DNA of 64,000 bases, taken from Mycolicibacter longobardus. Lineage in GTDB: Bacteria > Actinomycetota > Actinomycetes > Mycobacteriales > Mycobacteriaceae. This document shows positions 8,208 to 15,337 of the stretch, in pieces. The notes beneath the pieces are model-generated. The model saw only the letters and a program-made list of their open reading frames with translations, did not search any database and was not told where the DNA came from. Position numbers and translations under genes: made by a program. The DNA lies in assembly GCF_002102265.1 (NCBI RefSeq), contig NZ_LQPG01000028.1, positions 62,001 through 126,000 on the forward strand, written 5' to 3'. The first letter of the stretch is position 1. Each line of letters opens with the position of its first letter.

Positions 8208-9041
8208 TCACGGCACCGGACGCCGGATTGCCACCTGCGCACCCAGTGGGCTGATCCGAACGGTTGCGCCGGCGTGCGGCGCCTCGACGACTCTGTTTCC
8301 ACCAATGGCCAGCTGGACATGCCCGGTGCTGGGGAACACCAGGTCGCCGGGTCGAATCTGGGAGCGTGGCACCGGGATTCCCTCGTGGATCTGCGTGTAG
8401 GTGGTGCGAGACAGTGGCACTCCTGCCTGGTGATAGGCCCACTGGGTCAGCCCCGAGCAGTCGAAGCGATCCGGGCCGGTGGCACCCCACACGTAAGGCC
8501 GGCCGAGCCGCGACAGCGCTGCGCGGACCGCCAGGCCTGCGCGAGTGTGGGGCAGCCGCAACTGATCCAGGCCCACTGCCCGCCGCCGCGCTCTCCGATA
8601 ACGCAGTCGTCGCAGCCCCGCTCGGTGCGTGCGTGCACCGTGTCGGGCCGACAACACGTGGGCGCGCTGGGCGCGCAGCCGTGCGGCTCGTCGGCGCATC
8701 GCCTCCCGCTGTGCCAGCGGGGTGTCCGGCGATACCTCCGCGTCAGCGCGGGCCGCCGCCACCACGCCCTTGGTCTGCTCGCGGGCACGGGCATAGTCGG
8801 CGACCGCCGCGGCGAGCACGGTGGTGGCAACGGCGTCGGTGCGTGCGTTGGCCAACAACCGCTCCCGCTGGGCAAGCACCGCCTGCCGGTAACGGTCATG
8901 CCCCGATCCGGTGTTGGCGTTGGCGGTCCGCTTCAGCAAGTCGGCGTAGCGGTCCAGCTCGGACTCCAGTGAGACCGGCTGCGGACTCCCCGCAAACAGC
9001 CCGTGGGCACGGTTCAGGACTTCCAACTCACCGTTGCTCAC
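8208..9041 (-). CDS. NlpC/P60 peptidoglycan endopeptidase (Rv0024-like)
   Basis: The protein has 277 residues. The N-terminal 150 are helical and unusually Arg/Ala-rich. The C-terminal 120 form an NlpC/P60 domain: ALSRLGRPYVWGATGPDRFD, catalytic Cys in FDCSGLTQWAY, the PGDLVF loop, catalytic His in GHVQLAIG, and a polar residue near EAPHAG. Such enzymes cut gamma-D-Glu-diaminopimelate bonds in peptidoglycan stems. There is no classical signal peptide, so export may be by an ESX system or not occur. It lies 3 nt downstream of the XRE regulator gene, matching the Rv0023-Rv0024 order. Confidence 0.88.
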   Translation of the reverse strand: MSNGELEVLNRAHGLFAGSPQPVSLESELDRYADLLKRTANANTGSGHDRYRQAVLAQRERLLANARTDAVATTVLAAAVADYARAREQTKGVVAAARADAEVSPDTPLAQREAMRRRAARLRAQRAHVLSARHGARTHRAGLRRLRYRRARRRAVGLDQLRLPHTRAGLAVRAALSRLGRPYVWGATGPDRFDCSGLTQWAYHQAGVPLSRTTYTQIHEGIPVPRSQIRPGDLVFPSTGHVQLAIGGNRVVEAPHAGATVRISPLGAQVAIRRPVP

Positions 9042-9043
9042 CG

Positions 9044-9814
9044 CTATCTCCCTACGTCGTCACCATCGGTCAGGTCCGCGGATTCGTCGGCAAACGCGCG
9101 GATGCGGGCCAGGGCACCGGGCGGAATCACACCCCGGTTGCGGATGTCCCACATCTCCTCGGCGCTGACGCCGACCAGCGCCGCGATCACCGGTTCGGGT
9201 AGCGACGACCGGGCGCATGCCCGGTCGAATCGCGCGGTCAGGCTTGTGGGCATGCGTTGCAGCAGGTTGCTGCGGGTGGCTTCGAGTGCCTGCAGGTGCG
9301 CCATCAGCCGGGCGGCGTGATCGGCGCCCGCGTTCACGGCCACCCGCCAGGAGCTGGCCGCGAGCATCTCCGCCTTCACGCACTGCGTGATCACGGAAAG
9401 AATATACGTCTCGTATTCGTCTGATGCTTCCGACGGCAGTCTCGCGATCACCGAACGCAGCGCATCGAGCTGTGCCTCGGCGTAGCCCTCCAGCACCTCG
9501 GTGTCGCTGTGACGGTCGACGACGACGGCGCCGGCAGGGCGCGCAGGCGAAACGCGAGGCTCGGCCGGATTGATCAACTGGGCCAGTTCGGCGTCGGCGT
9601 CGTCGGCTGCCAAGAGCCGCGAATAGGTGCCCGGCGGCAGGCCGAGACCATTTTCGACCTTTTGAACTGTGCCTTTGTGTGGTTTGCGAGCGCCGCGCTC
9701 CAGGTAGCTCAAGCCCATGATGCTGACCCCGGTGGCGGTGGCAAGGTCCGCCAGCGACCAGTCGCGCGCCTCGCGTAGTGCCCGAATGGCCGCGCCCGCT
9801 GCCTCGCGGCTCAT
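9044..9814 (-). CDS. XRE-family transcriptional regulator (Rv0023-like)
   Basis: This 256-residue protein starts at the ATG at 9814, chosen because MSREAAGAAIRALREARDWS matches the Rv0023 N-terminus and total length; an upstream GTG at 9862 would add 16 unlikely residues. Residues 5-60 form an XRE helix-turn-helix (LADLATATGVSIMGLSYLER). The remaining 190 residues are a helical effector or dimerisation domain ending in VSAEEMWDIRNRGVIPPGAL. It is divergent from whiB5. The AT-rich spacer with repeated sequences between them is the likely operator. It probably controls itself, the NlpC/P60 gene and whiB5. Confidence 0.85.
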   Translation of the reverse strand: MSREAAGAAIRALREARDWSLADLATATGVSIMGLSYLERGARKPHKGTVQKVENGLGLPPGTYSRLLAADDADAELAQLINPAEPRVSPARPAGAVVVDRHSDTEVLEGYAEAQLDALRSVIARLPSEASDEYETYILSVITQCVKAEMLAASSWRVAVNAGADHAARLMAHLQALEATRSNLLQRMPTSLTARFDRACARSSLPEPVIAALVGVSAEEMWDIRNRGVIPPGALARIRAFADESADLTDGDDVGR

Positions 9815-9865
9815 GGTTGCGCCCCGACCATGAACGGAATCGTACACAGCCTGGCGGTTCACTAG

Positions 9866-9928
9866 TTACATATATGTTTTTATCACCTTCTCTTGCGTCA
9901 ACCGTATTCGTTCATATACGTTTCTATC
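9866..9928. promoter_or_regulatory. AT-rich divergent promoter region with two direct repeats
   Basis: Two similar copies, TTACATATATGTTTTTATC (9866-9884) and TTCATATACGTTTCTATC (9911-9928), lie 45 bp apart in an unusually AT-rich spacer between the XRE regulator and whiB5. Their spacing of about four helical turns puts them on the same face. They are good candidates for the XRE regulator's binding sites. Binding is inferred, not shown. Confidence 0.5.
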
Positions 9929-9966
9929 TACGTTATTGGTTTGTTCCACACGAGGAGGTCCTTCCG

Positions 9967-10383
9967 ATGGCACCCCCCTGCTCCGCCAACCCCGAACTGT
10001 GGTTCGGCTATCCCGACGCCGACGGGGCCGACGGGGCCGCCAAGGCCCGGGCCTACGAACAGTCCTCCACCGAGGCGCGGCTGCTGTGCCTGCGCCGCTG
10101 CCCACTGGCACAGCAGCGTCGGTGCGCCGCGCTCGCCGTGGAACGCGGCGAGGAGTACGGCGTGTGGGCCGGCGTGAAGCTCCCGGGCGGTCAATACCGC
10201 AAACGGGCCGAACTCGCGCAGGCTCACGCGCTGCTGCGCACGATCGCCGCCGGCGAGATCAACACCCGCGAGCTACCCGACAATCAGGTGCTGCTGGCCA
10301 ACCATGAATACGAGCAGCTGCCGGTCACAGCGACGGTTTTTCACCTGTCCCCCGGCCGAGTCGGCCCCCCGTCAGCGGCCTGA
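9967..10383 (+). CDS. whiB5: WhiB-family Fe-S transcription factor (WhiB5 position)
   Basis: This 138-residue protein starts at the ATG at 9967, with GGAGG 8 nt upstream. WhiB proteins hold a 4Fe-4S cluster with four Cys and act with the housekeeping sigma factor. Candidate ligands are Cys5 and the cluster LLCLRRCPLAQQRRCAAL, followed by the turn motif EEYGVWAG that defines the family. A basic stretch follows (KLPGGQYRKR). Cys spacing is C-x3-C-x7-C instead of the common C-x2-C-x5-C. Position next to the Rv0023-like regulator supports whiB5. The C-terminal 50 residues are longer than in most WhiB proteins and uncharacterised. Confidence 0.8.
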   Translation: MAPPCSANPELWFGYPDADGADGAAKARAYEQSSTEARLLCLRRCPLAQQRRCAALAVERGEEYGVWAGVKLPGGQYRKRAELAQAHALLRTIAAGEINTRELPDNQVLLANHEYEQLPVTATVFHLSPGRVGPPSAA

Positions 10384-10443
10384 CCACCGCATGAGTCGGT
10401 AGGATCGCCACAGCGGCTTGGCGCGCGGCGCGGAGGTGGACAG

Positions 10444-11409
10444 TTGAGCAACCTGGATTCCACCCCGGACGAATTCGCTTGTGCCGCAGGTCCGGCCGGC
10501 GGCATTGAGGTGCTTCACCCCCGTGACGTTCCGCTGGGCGGACCGCGTGCCATCCGGGTACGCCGCACTCTGCCGCAGCGGGACCGCTCGCTGATCGGTG
10601 CCTGGTGTTTCATCGACCACTACGGGCCGCAGGACGTCATCGGCGATGGCGGCATGGACGTGCCCCCGCACCCGCACACCGGCCTGCAGACGGCCAGCTG
10701 GTTGTTCAGCGGACGGGTCGAGCACCGCGACAGCGGCGGGGTGCACGCGCAGGTACGCCCCGGCGAGCTGAACCTGATGACTGCCGGCGCGGGCATCTGC
10801 CACTCCGAGGTCTCGACCGATGCGGAGTCGGCGCCGATCCTGCGCGGCGTGCAGCTGTGGGTGGCGCTGCCCGACTTCGCCCGCCATACCGCACGTGCCT
10901 TCAACCACTTTGCGCCCGAACCGGTTCCGCTGTCTGGGGCAACCGCCCTGGTGTTTCTCGGTGAGCTGGCCGGGCACCGCTCCCCCGTCCCGTCCTTCAC
11001 TCCCCTGCTGGGCGCCCAGCTCGACCTGGATCCGCGGGCCGAGCCGGCACTCGATGTCGATCCGGCGTTCGAGCACGGTGTGCTGTGCGACCACGGTCCG
11101 GTTGCGCTGGGCGGCACCGACTTGGCTGTCGGCGAGCTGGGTTATCAAGGTCCCGGTCGAGCGGTACTGCCGCTGCGCAACACCGGCGACTCCCCCGCCC
11201 GGGTGCTGCTGCTCGGTGGGCCGCCCTTCGGCGAGCAATTGGTGCTGTGGTGGAACTTCATCGCCCGCAGCCATGAGGAGGTCGTCGAGTTCCGCCGCCA
11301 GTGGCAGGACGGCGATGCCCGCTTCGGCGAGGTCCGCGGCTACGAGGGACGGCTGGACCGGTTGCCGGCGCCGCCCATGCCGCCGGTGCGGCTGCGGCCG
11401 AGGCGGTAG
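10444..11409 (+). CDS. Pirin-family cupin protein
   Basis: The protein has 321 residues from a TTG at 10444, preceded by GGAGG (10432-10436). It has the two-cupin pirin fold. The metal-binding residues sit in PPHPHTGLQTASWLF, the HRDSGG segment and AGAGICHSEVS (His-x-His, His and Glu). The C-terminal cupin contains HGVLCDHGPVAL and GGPPFGEQLVLWWNF. Pirins bind Fe and some are quercetin dioxygenases or redox-sensing regulators; which applies here cannot be told. It stands alone on the plus strand between whiB5 and a toxin-antitoxin pair. Confidence 0.88.
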   Translation: MSNLDSTPDEFACAAGPAGGIEVLHPRDVPLGGPRAIRVRRTLPQRDRSLIGAWCFIDHYGPQDVIGDGGMDVPPHPHTGLQTASWLFSGRVEHRDSGGVHAQVRPGELNLMTAGAGICHSEVSTDAESAPILRGVQLWVALPDFARHTARAFNHFAPEPVPLSGATALVFLGELAGHRSPVPSFTPLLGAQLDLDPRAEPALDVDPAFEHGVLCDHGPVALGGTDLAVGELGYQGPGRAVLPLRNTGDSPARVLLLGGPPFGEQLVLWWNFIARSHEEVVEFRRQWQDGDARFGEVRGYEGRLDRLPAPPMPPVRLRPRR

Positions 11410-11448
11410 GCGTCCTCGTAGCGCTCGAGGCCTGCCGGACTCATAGTG

Positions 11449-11491
11449 TTGACGGTGTTGACGGCGGATCCTACTATTGACGGTGTTGACG
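11449..11491. promoter_or_regulatory. Direct repeats upstream of the RES toxin-antitoxin operon
   Basis: The 15-mer TTGACGGTGTTGACG occurs exactly at 11449-11463 and 11477-11491, 28 bp apart. Each copy itself contains the half-repeat GTTGAC/TTGAC twice. They lie just before the ribosome binding site (GGGAG, 11494-11498) of the antitoxin gene. They are likely operator sites for the antitoxin and may also supply -35-like TTGAC elements. Confidence 0.55.
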
Positions 11492-11505
11492 AAGGGAGTC
11501 TCAGA

Positions 11506-12045
11506 GTGCCTGCCGCGCTGAGGGAAGACGACCGCGAGTTTGTCTCGCAGGCAACCCGGGAGTTCGAACGGGCACTCACCCGTGTGGTGGCCTCGCACGA
11601 ACGCGCGGGGCGTAACGCCAACGTCGTGCTGGGTGACCCCCGGGCCTTCGCCGAGCGCGCCGTGCACGCCACCGCACCCGAGGCGTCGCCGTGGGACGAA
11701 CTCGTCGGCCCGTTCCTTCGCAGCGACGGGGTCCAGGCCCGGCTCGGGATCAGCCGCCAGGCCGTCGCCGCCAAAGCCGCCCGGCGCCGTCTGTTGCGGA
11801 CCATCACCGCCGACGGCGAGCACCTCTACCCGCTGTGGCAATTCGACGGGGACCACGTCATCGACGGGCTCGCGGAGGTATTCGCATTGTTCCCCGAATC
11901 CTCGGTGGACGGATGGACGCTGGCGGCCTGGCTCCGCACCCCAGACCCCGACCTGGAAGAGCCTCCCCTCGACGTCTTGGCCCGCGGCCAGCGCGAGAAA
12001 GTCCAGACAGTTGCCCGCACCGCGGCACGGTCCCTCATCGCGTGA
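11506..12045 (+). CDS. Antitoxin of a RES-type toxin-antitoxin pair
   Basis: This 179-residue protein starts at a GTG 7 nt after GGGAG. A segment resembling a helix-turn-helix (VQARLGISRQAVAAKAARRR) sits in the middle. It is followed by a C-terminal part, LYPLWQFDGDHVIDGLAEVF then DGWTLAAWLRTP, like the Xre/MbcA/ParS-type antitoxins that accompany RES toxins and occlude their active site. The stop overlaps the start of the RES gene as GTGA. It probably neutralises the toxin and represses the operon through the upstream repeats. Confidence 0.8.
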   Translation: MPAALREDDREFVSQATREFERALTRVVASHERAGRNANVVLGDPRAFAERAVHATAPEASPWDELVGPFLRSDGVQARLGISRQAVAAKAARRRLLRTITADGEHLYPLWQFDGDHVIDGLAEVFALFPESSVDGWTLAAWLRTPDPDLEEPPLDVLARGQREKVQTVARTAARSLIA

Positions 12046-12632
12046 CACCGCAGCAGACCCTGGGCGAGCCCGGTGACCTGACCGGGTTCCCAACCGTCGC
12101 ACCACCAAAGCGGCTCCTGCGAGTGTGCCGCGCCGGGCAGGACACCTGGTGGTTCTCCTCCGACGGATCCGGGCGGTTCGACCTCAAGGCACCCGAGGGG
12201 ACCTGCTACCTGGCTACGGACGCGTACGCGGCAATCCGCGAAGCCAGTCGCCTGGGACCGGTCTCCACGGCCTGGGTAGAAGCTCGCGAACTGCGTCGGG
12301 TGTCTCCTCCCGATGGCGAAGCACGCTTGGCGGCAACGACACGCCAGGCCGCCGGTCGCTACGGGGTGACCACCGAACTGGCGACGGTGATCCCCTACGA
12401 CCTGTCCCGCCGCTGGGCAATAGCCTTCCGCGCCCGGCAGTTGGACGGCATCCGGCATCAGCTCCGCCACGACCAACGCGCCCGACCCTCCGGAGTCGCG
12501 CTGTTCGGACCCGCCGGACCCGCTCAGCTCGACGACGGGACCCGCTCACCTCTGACCACCGCAGACACCGACGCTGCCGGCGTCGTTGTCCTACCCCCGC
12601 CCCACTCGACGGTGCTGACCGTCGTACCGTGA
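12042..12632 (+). CDS. RES-domain toxin (MbcT-like NAD-targeting family), altered active site
   Basis: This 196-residue RES-domain protein starts at a GTG overlapping the antitoxin stop. RES toxins such as M. tuberculosis MbcT destroy NAD+. Family landmarks are visible: LLRVCRAG (the R of RES near the N-terminus), GRFDL, CYLATDAYAAIREASRLG (the E) and the late DGIRHQLRHDQRA then GVALFG. In most members the last region reads like GIRYxSRH; here the Ser position appears to be Leu. The protein may therefore be weak or inactive as a toxin. Family assignment is firm, activity uncertain. Confidence 0.8.
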   Translation: MTPQQTLGEPGDLTGFPTVAPPKRLLRVCRAGQDTWWFSSDGSGRFDLKAPEGTCYLATDAYAAIREASRLGPVSTAWVEARELRRVSPPDGEARLAATTRQAAGRYGVTTELATVIPYDLSRRWAIAFRARQLDGIRHQLRHDQRARPSGVALFGPAGPAQLDDGTRSPLTTADTDAAGVVVLPPPHSTVLTVVP

Positions 12633-12678
12633 TCCGCGCGCCAGGCGGTAAACATCGTCGAATGGGCCGTTGTCGAAC

Positions 12679-13038
12679 TCAGTCCGCAACGCTGGGCTTC
12701 AGGAAGACGGTCCGGTCAGCGAGCTGCTCGCCCCGCATCGCCGCCACCGCCGCGGCGAGTGGCACGACCCCGGATGGCCGTCGAGAGAACCGCGCGGCCA
12801 GGGCAATCAGTAGTCCGTGGTGGTGATAGCCGCTGGCGATGTGCTCGGCGGCAATCCGGGTGAAATCGCTGACGTTCTCCGTGAGTACGGCGAAACCGCC
12901 CGCTACAGCTGCTGCGAATACAGTCAGATCGTCCTGCCCGGCAAGGCCGAGACCGCTTACCGTGCTGACCTCAAGGCCGACTGCTTTCAGATGTTCCGCC
13001 AAGGCTGCGGGATACATCTCGTCGAGCAGAACTTTCAC
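12679..13038 (-). CDS. DUF5615 PIN-like toxin
   Basis: This 119-residue protein begins MKVLLDEMYPAALAEHLKAV, with the early Asp-Glu pair of DUF5615 PIN-like proteins. It continues with LAGQDDLTVFAAAVAGGFAV and TENVSDFTRIA, supplying the acidic residues expected for a Mg-dependent nuclease. It overlaps the upstream gene by 4 nt. DUF5615 proteins pair with DUF433 or RHH antitoxins, exactly as here, so this is probably the toxin of a type II pair. The RNA target is unknown. Confidence 0.82.
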   Translation of the reverse strand: MKVLLDEMYPAALAEHLKAVGLEVSTVSGLGLAGQDDLTVFAAAVAGGFAVLTENVSDFTRIAAEHIASGYHHHGLLIALAARFSRRPSGVVPLAAAVAAMRGEQLADRTVFLKPSVAD

Positions 13039-13424
13039 CGCTGGTCGGCAAGGGCGGTTTCGCTGCGGTGAAGATCGATGCGGGCCTGGATCTCGTCCGG
13101 GTACGCACTTCGGTAGGCCAGGGCGGCATCAATGTGCGGCCGGCTGACGGTGCCGTCTGTCGCGAGCTCCGCAACCGGGTCATCGATCGCTCCGAGGTCG
13201 TCGATCCACATGGCGATCTCCCAGACGTCGGGTCCCCCGACAACGCCCGCACGCCGCCCTGTCGGGCCGTCCCGGAAGGTGATCAGCGGGTGTTCATCGC
13301 GTCGAGCACCTTCATCGGCGTAACGACGCAGCCGGTCCGACAGACTCTCGCCGGCCGCGCGAGCACGCAATCGCAGCCGTTCGGCCAAGCGATCATCGAG
13401 GCGGACCGAGACATTTACAGACAT
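13035..13424 (-). CDS. Ribbon-helix-helix/DUF433-like antitoxin
   Basis: This 129-residue protein starts at the ATG at 13424 (MSVNVSVRLDDRLAERLRLR), a ribbon-helix-helix N-terminus. Using the GTG at 13451 would add nine residues that overlap a palindrome. The C-terminal part, EHPLITFRDGPTGRRAGVVG then GPDVWEIAMWIDDL, resembles DUF433-type domains, which partner DUF5615 toxins. It precedes and overlaps the toxin gene. It probably binds the inverted repeat at 13431-13452 and represses the operon. Confidence 0.78.
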   Translation of the reverse strand: MSVNVSVRLDDRLAERLRLRARAAGESLSDRLRRYADEGARRDEHPLITFRDGPTGRRAGVVGGPDVWEIAMWIDDLGAIDDPVAELATDGTVSRPHIDAALAYRSAYPDEIQARIDLHRSETALADQR

Positions 13425-13430
13425 GATTAC

Positions 13431-13452
13431 AGTGTTGCACGATGTCAACACT
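13431..13452. promoter_or_regulatory. Inverted repeat, probable antitoxin operator
   Basis: AGTGTTG (13431-13437) and CAACACT (13446-13452) form a perfect 7-bp inverted repeat with an 8-bp spacer, just upstream of the antitoxin ATG on the minus strand. Its position and symmetry suit a dimeric ribbon-helix-helix repressor. Function inferred. Confidence 0.5.
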
Positions 13453-13462
13453 TGCTGTCGGA

Positions 13463-14488
13463 CTACGGCGTGAGCAGGACTTTCACCACGTCACCCGACC
13501 GGGCTGCCACCGCGCGGTAGGCGTCGGCCGCGGCATCCAACGGCATCTCGTCGGTGAAAATCCCGTCCACCGCCAGTCGCCCGGACTGCAGCAGCGGAAC
13601 AAGCTGCGGCCAGGTCTGCTGCACCGGGGCGGTGGTCATCCGCAGGGTGACGCTGCGCAGCAGCGCCGGCAGCGCCGGGAACGGGAAGGGCTGCAGGTCG
13701 TGCACACCGACCACCGACACCGTTCCGCCGGCCCGCACCGCGGTCAGGGCATCGGACATGGTGGTGTCCGAGCCGACGGCGTCGATCACCGAATCCACCC
13801 CGATCCCGCCGCTGAGTTCCATCGCCGCGGCCGTCGTCGTCGGCTCCGCCGTGGTCACGCCCATCAGGGCCGCCCGCTCCCGCCGTTGGCGCACCGGGTC
13901 GATACCGAGAACCGTTGCCGCGCCGAGGAACAACGCGCTGCGCGCGGCACACAGCCCCACCGCGCCCAACCCGATCACCGCTGCCGTGCCGCCCACCGGG
14001 ATGTCGGCGCGCAACGCCGCCGCCCACCCGGTGGCCAGGTTGTCGGTGAGCAGCAGCGCTTCGGCGTCGCAGATGCCCTCGGGGATGCGGGCGAGCTGAA
14101 AGTCCGCTCCCGGCACCGCAAGTAGCTCCGACTGCGCGCCACCCAACAGGCCGGATCCGAAGATCTGCGGGCCCGAGTGACACCGGATGGGGTCGCGGGT
14201 GGCACACCCGGCGCAGTGTCCGCAGCCCGCGACCGAGGACACCATGACCCGGTCGCCCACCCGCACCGAACGCACGTCGGAGCCGAGTTCGACGACGGTG
14301 CCGATGGCCTCATGGCCGAGCGGCACGGGATCGGCGATGGGGTAGTCGCCCTCGTAGAAGTGCAGGTCGGAGCCGCAGATCGCGGTTGCGGTCACCTCGA
14401 CCACGGCGCCGTCGGCGCCGGGCAGCTCCGGGTCGGGGCGGGTGTCGACTCGGATCGATCCGGGTCCATCGATCACGACACTGCGCAT
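13463..14488 (-). CDS. Zinc-dependent medium-chain alcohol dehydrogenase
   Basis: This 341-residue MDR-family enzyme oxidises an alcohol with NAD(P)+. The catalytic zinc ligands are in ATAICGSDLHFYEG and PLGHEAIGTV. The structural zinc has four Cys in GCGHCAGCATRDPIRC. The Rossmann loop is VIGLGAVGLCAA. It is the last gene of a five-gene minus-strand operon, 1 nt after the SDR gene. By analogy with adhD in the mymA operon it may act on an alcohol released by the upstream monooxygenase and hydrolase. The substrate is not readable from sequence. Confidence 0.9.
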   Translation of the reverse strand: MRSVVIDGPGSIRVDTRPDPELPGADGAVVEVTATAICGSDLHFYEGDYPIADPVPLGHEAIGTVVELGSDVRSVRVGDRVMVSSVAGCGHCAGCATRDPIRCHSGPQIFGSGLLGGAQSELLAVPGADFQLARIPEGICDAEALLLTDNLATGWAAALRADIPVGGTAAVIGLGAVGLCAARSALFLGAATVLGIDPVRQRRERAALMGVTTAEPTTTAAAMELSGGIGVDSVIDAVGSDTTMSDALTAVRAGGTVSVVGVHDLQPFPFPALPALLRSVTLRMTTAPVQQTWPQLVPLLQSGRLAVDGIFTDEMPLDAAADAYRAVAARSGDVVKVLLTP

Positions 14489-14489
14489 G

Positions 14490-15335
14490 TCATCCTCCTC
14501 CAGATCCTGCAGCTAGCGCTTGTACTTTGCCGAGCACGTCGGGGTAGCGCTTGAGGTGCGCGCCGCCGTTGACGTCGAAAGCGGCTCCGGTGATCCACCC
14601 GGCACGGTCGGAGGTCAGGAACTCCACGGTCTGTGCGATGTCGTCGGGGACCCCGGCCCGGCCCAGCGCGGTGTTCTCGATGTATTCGTCGGTGAGGCCG
14701 GGAACCATCGCCAGCCCGGCGACCAGGGGAGTGTCGACCAGGCCGGGGGAGACCGCGTTGACCCGGATGCCACGGGCACCCAACTCCAGGGCCGCCACCT
14801 GGACCAGCATCAGCACGCCGGCCTTGGCGCTGCAGTACGCCGCCATCGTGGTGCCGGGCTGCCGCCCGTTCAGCGAGGAGATCGCGACCACGCTGCCGCC
14901 GTCTTCCATGGTGCGGGCAGCGTGCTTGATCACCAGCATGGTGCCGGTCAGGCAGACGTCGATGGTGGTCTGCCAGCCGGCCAGGTCGATCTCGGCGATG
15001 GGACCGATGATCGACAGCCCGGCGCAGCTGACCACGGTGCGGACCGGTCCGATGGCGCGGGCGGCCGCGAAAGCCGCTGCGACGCTGTCCTCGTCGGTCA
15101 CATCGGCGGCCACCGCGCTGGCCGCCTCGCTGCGTCCATGCGCCGGTCCCAGCTTCGCCTCTCCTCCGTCGAGCCTCGCTGAACCGGCGAGCTCGGCGGC
15201 CCGCTGGTGTGCCGCCTCGGCGTTGATGTCGGCGATCACCACGCGGTCGCCGCGCGCGGCCAGGGCGTGCGCGGTGGCCAGCCCGATCCCGGATGCGCCG
15301 CCGACTATCAGCGCCACCGGCGCTTGATCCGCCAT
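14490..15335 (-). CDS. Short-chain dehydrogenase/reductase
   Basis: This 281-residue SDR starts at the ATG at 15335. I prefer this to the ATG at 15341, which makes an ATGA overlap with fadD, because GGGAG is correctly spaced (7 nt) only for 15335. Cofactor loop: VGGASGIG. NAG-like motif: SCAGLS. Catalytic Ser in AISSLNGR and Tyr/Lys in YCSAKAG. The C-terminal WITGAAFDVNGG is classical. Residues 53-72 (ARLDGGEAKLGPAHGRSEAA) look like an in-frame insertion between GS and AVAADVTDED. It sits between the acyl-CoA ligase and the alcohol dehydrogenase, consistent with stepwise oxidation of a lipid-like substrate. Confidence 0.9.
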   Translation of the reverse strand: MADQAPVALIVGGASGIGLATAHALAARGDRVVIADINAEAAHQRAAELAGSARLDGGEAKLGPAHGRSEAASAVAADVTDEDSVAAAFAAARAIGPVRTVVSCAGLSIIGPIAEIDLAGWQTTIDVCLTGTMLVIKHAARTMEDGGSVVAISSLNGRQPGTTMAAYCSAKAGVLMLVQVAALELGARGIRVNAVSPGLVDTPLVAGLAMVPGLTDEYIENTALGRAGVPDDIAQTVEFLTSDRAGWITGAAFDVNGGAHLKRYPDVLGKVQALAAGSGGG

Positions 15336-15337
15336 CC

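Noticed and set aside
6747..8972. Plus-strand 741-residue open frame
   Set aside because: It runs antisense to the DUF4226 and NlpC/P60 genes, is Arg/Gly-rich, has no domain and no ribosome binding site.
10372..12108. Minus-strand 578-residue open frame
   Set aside because: Antisense to the pirin and antitoxin genes, both of which show clear family motifs on the plus strand.
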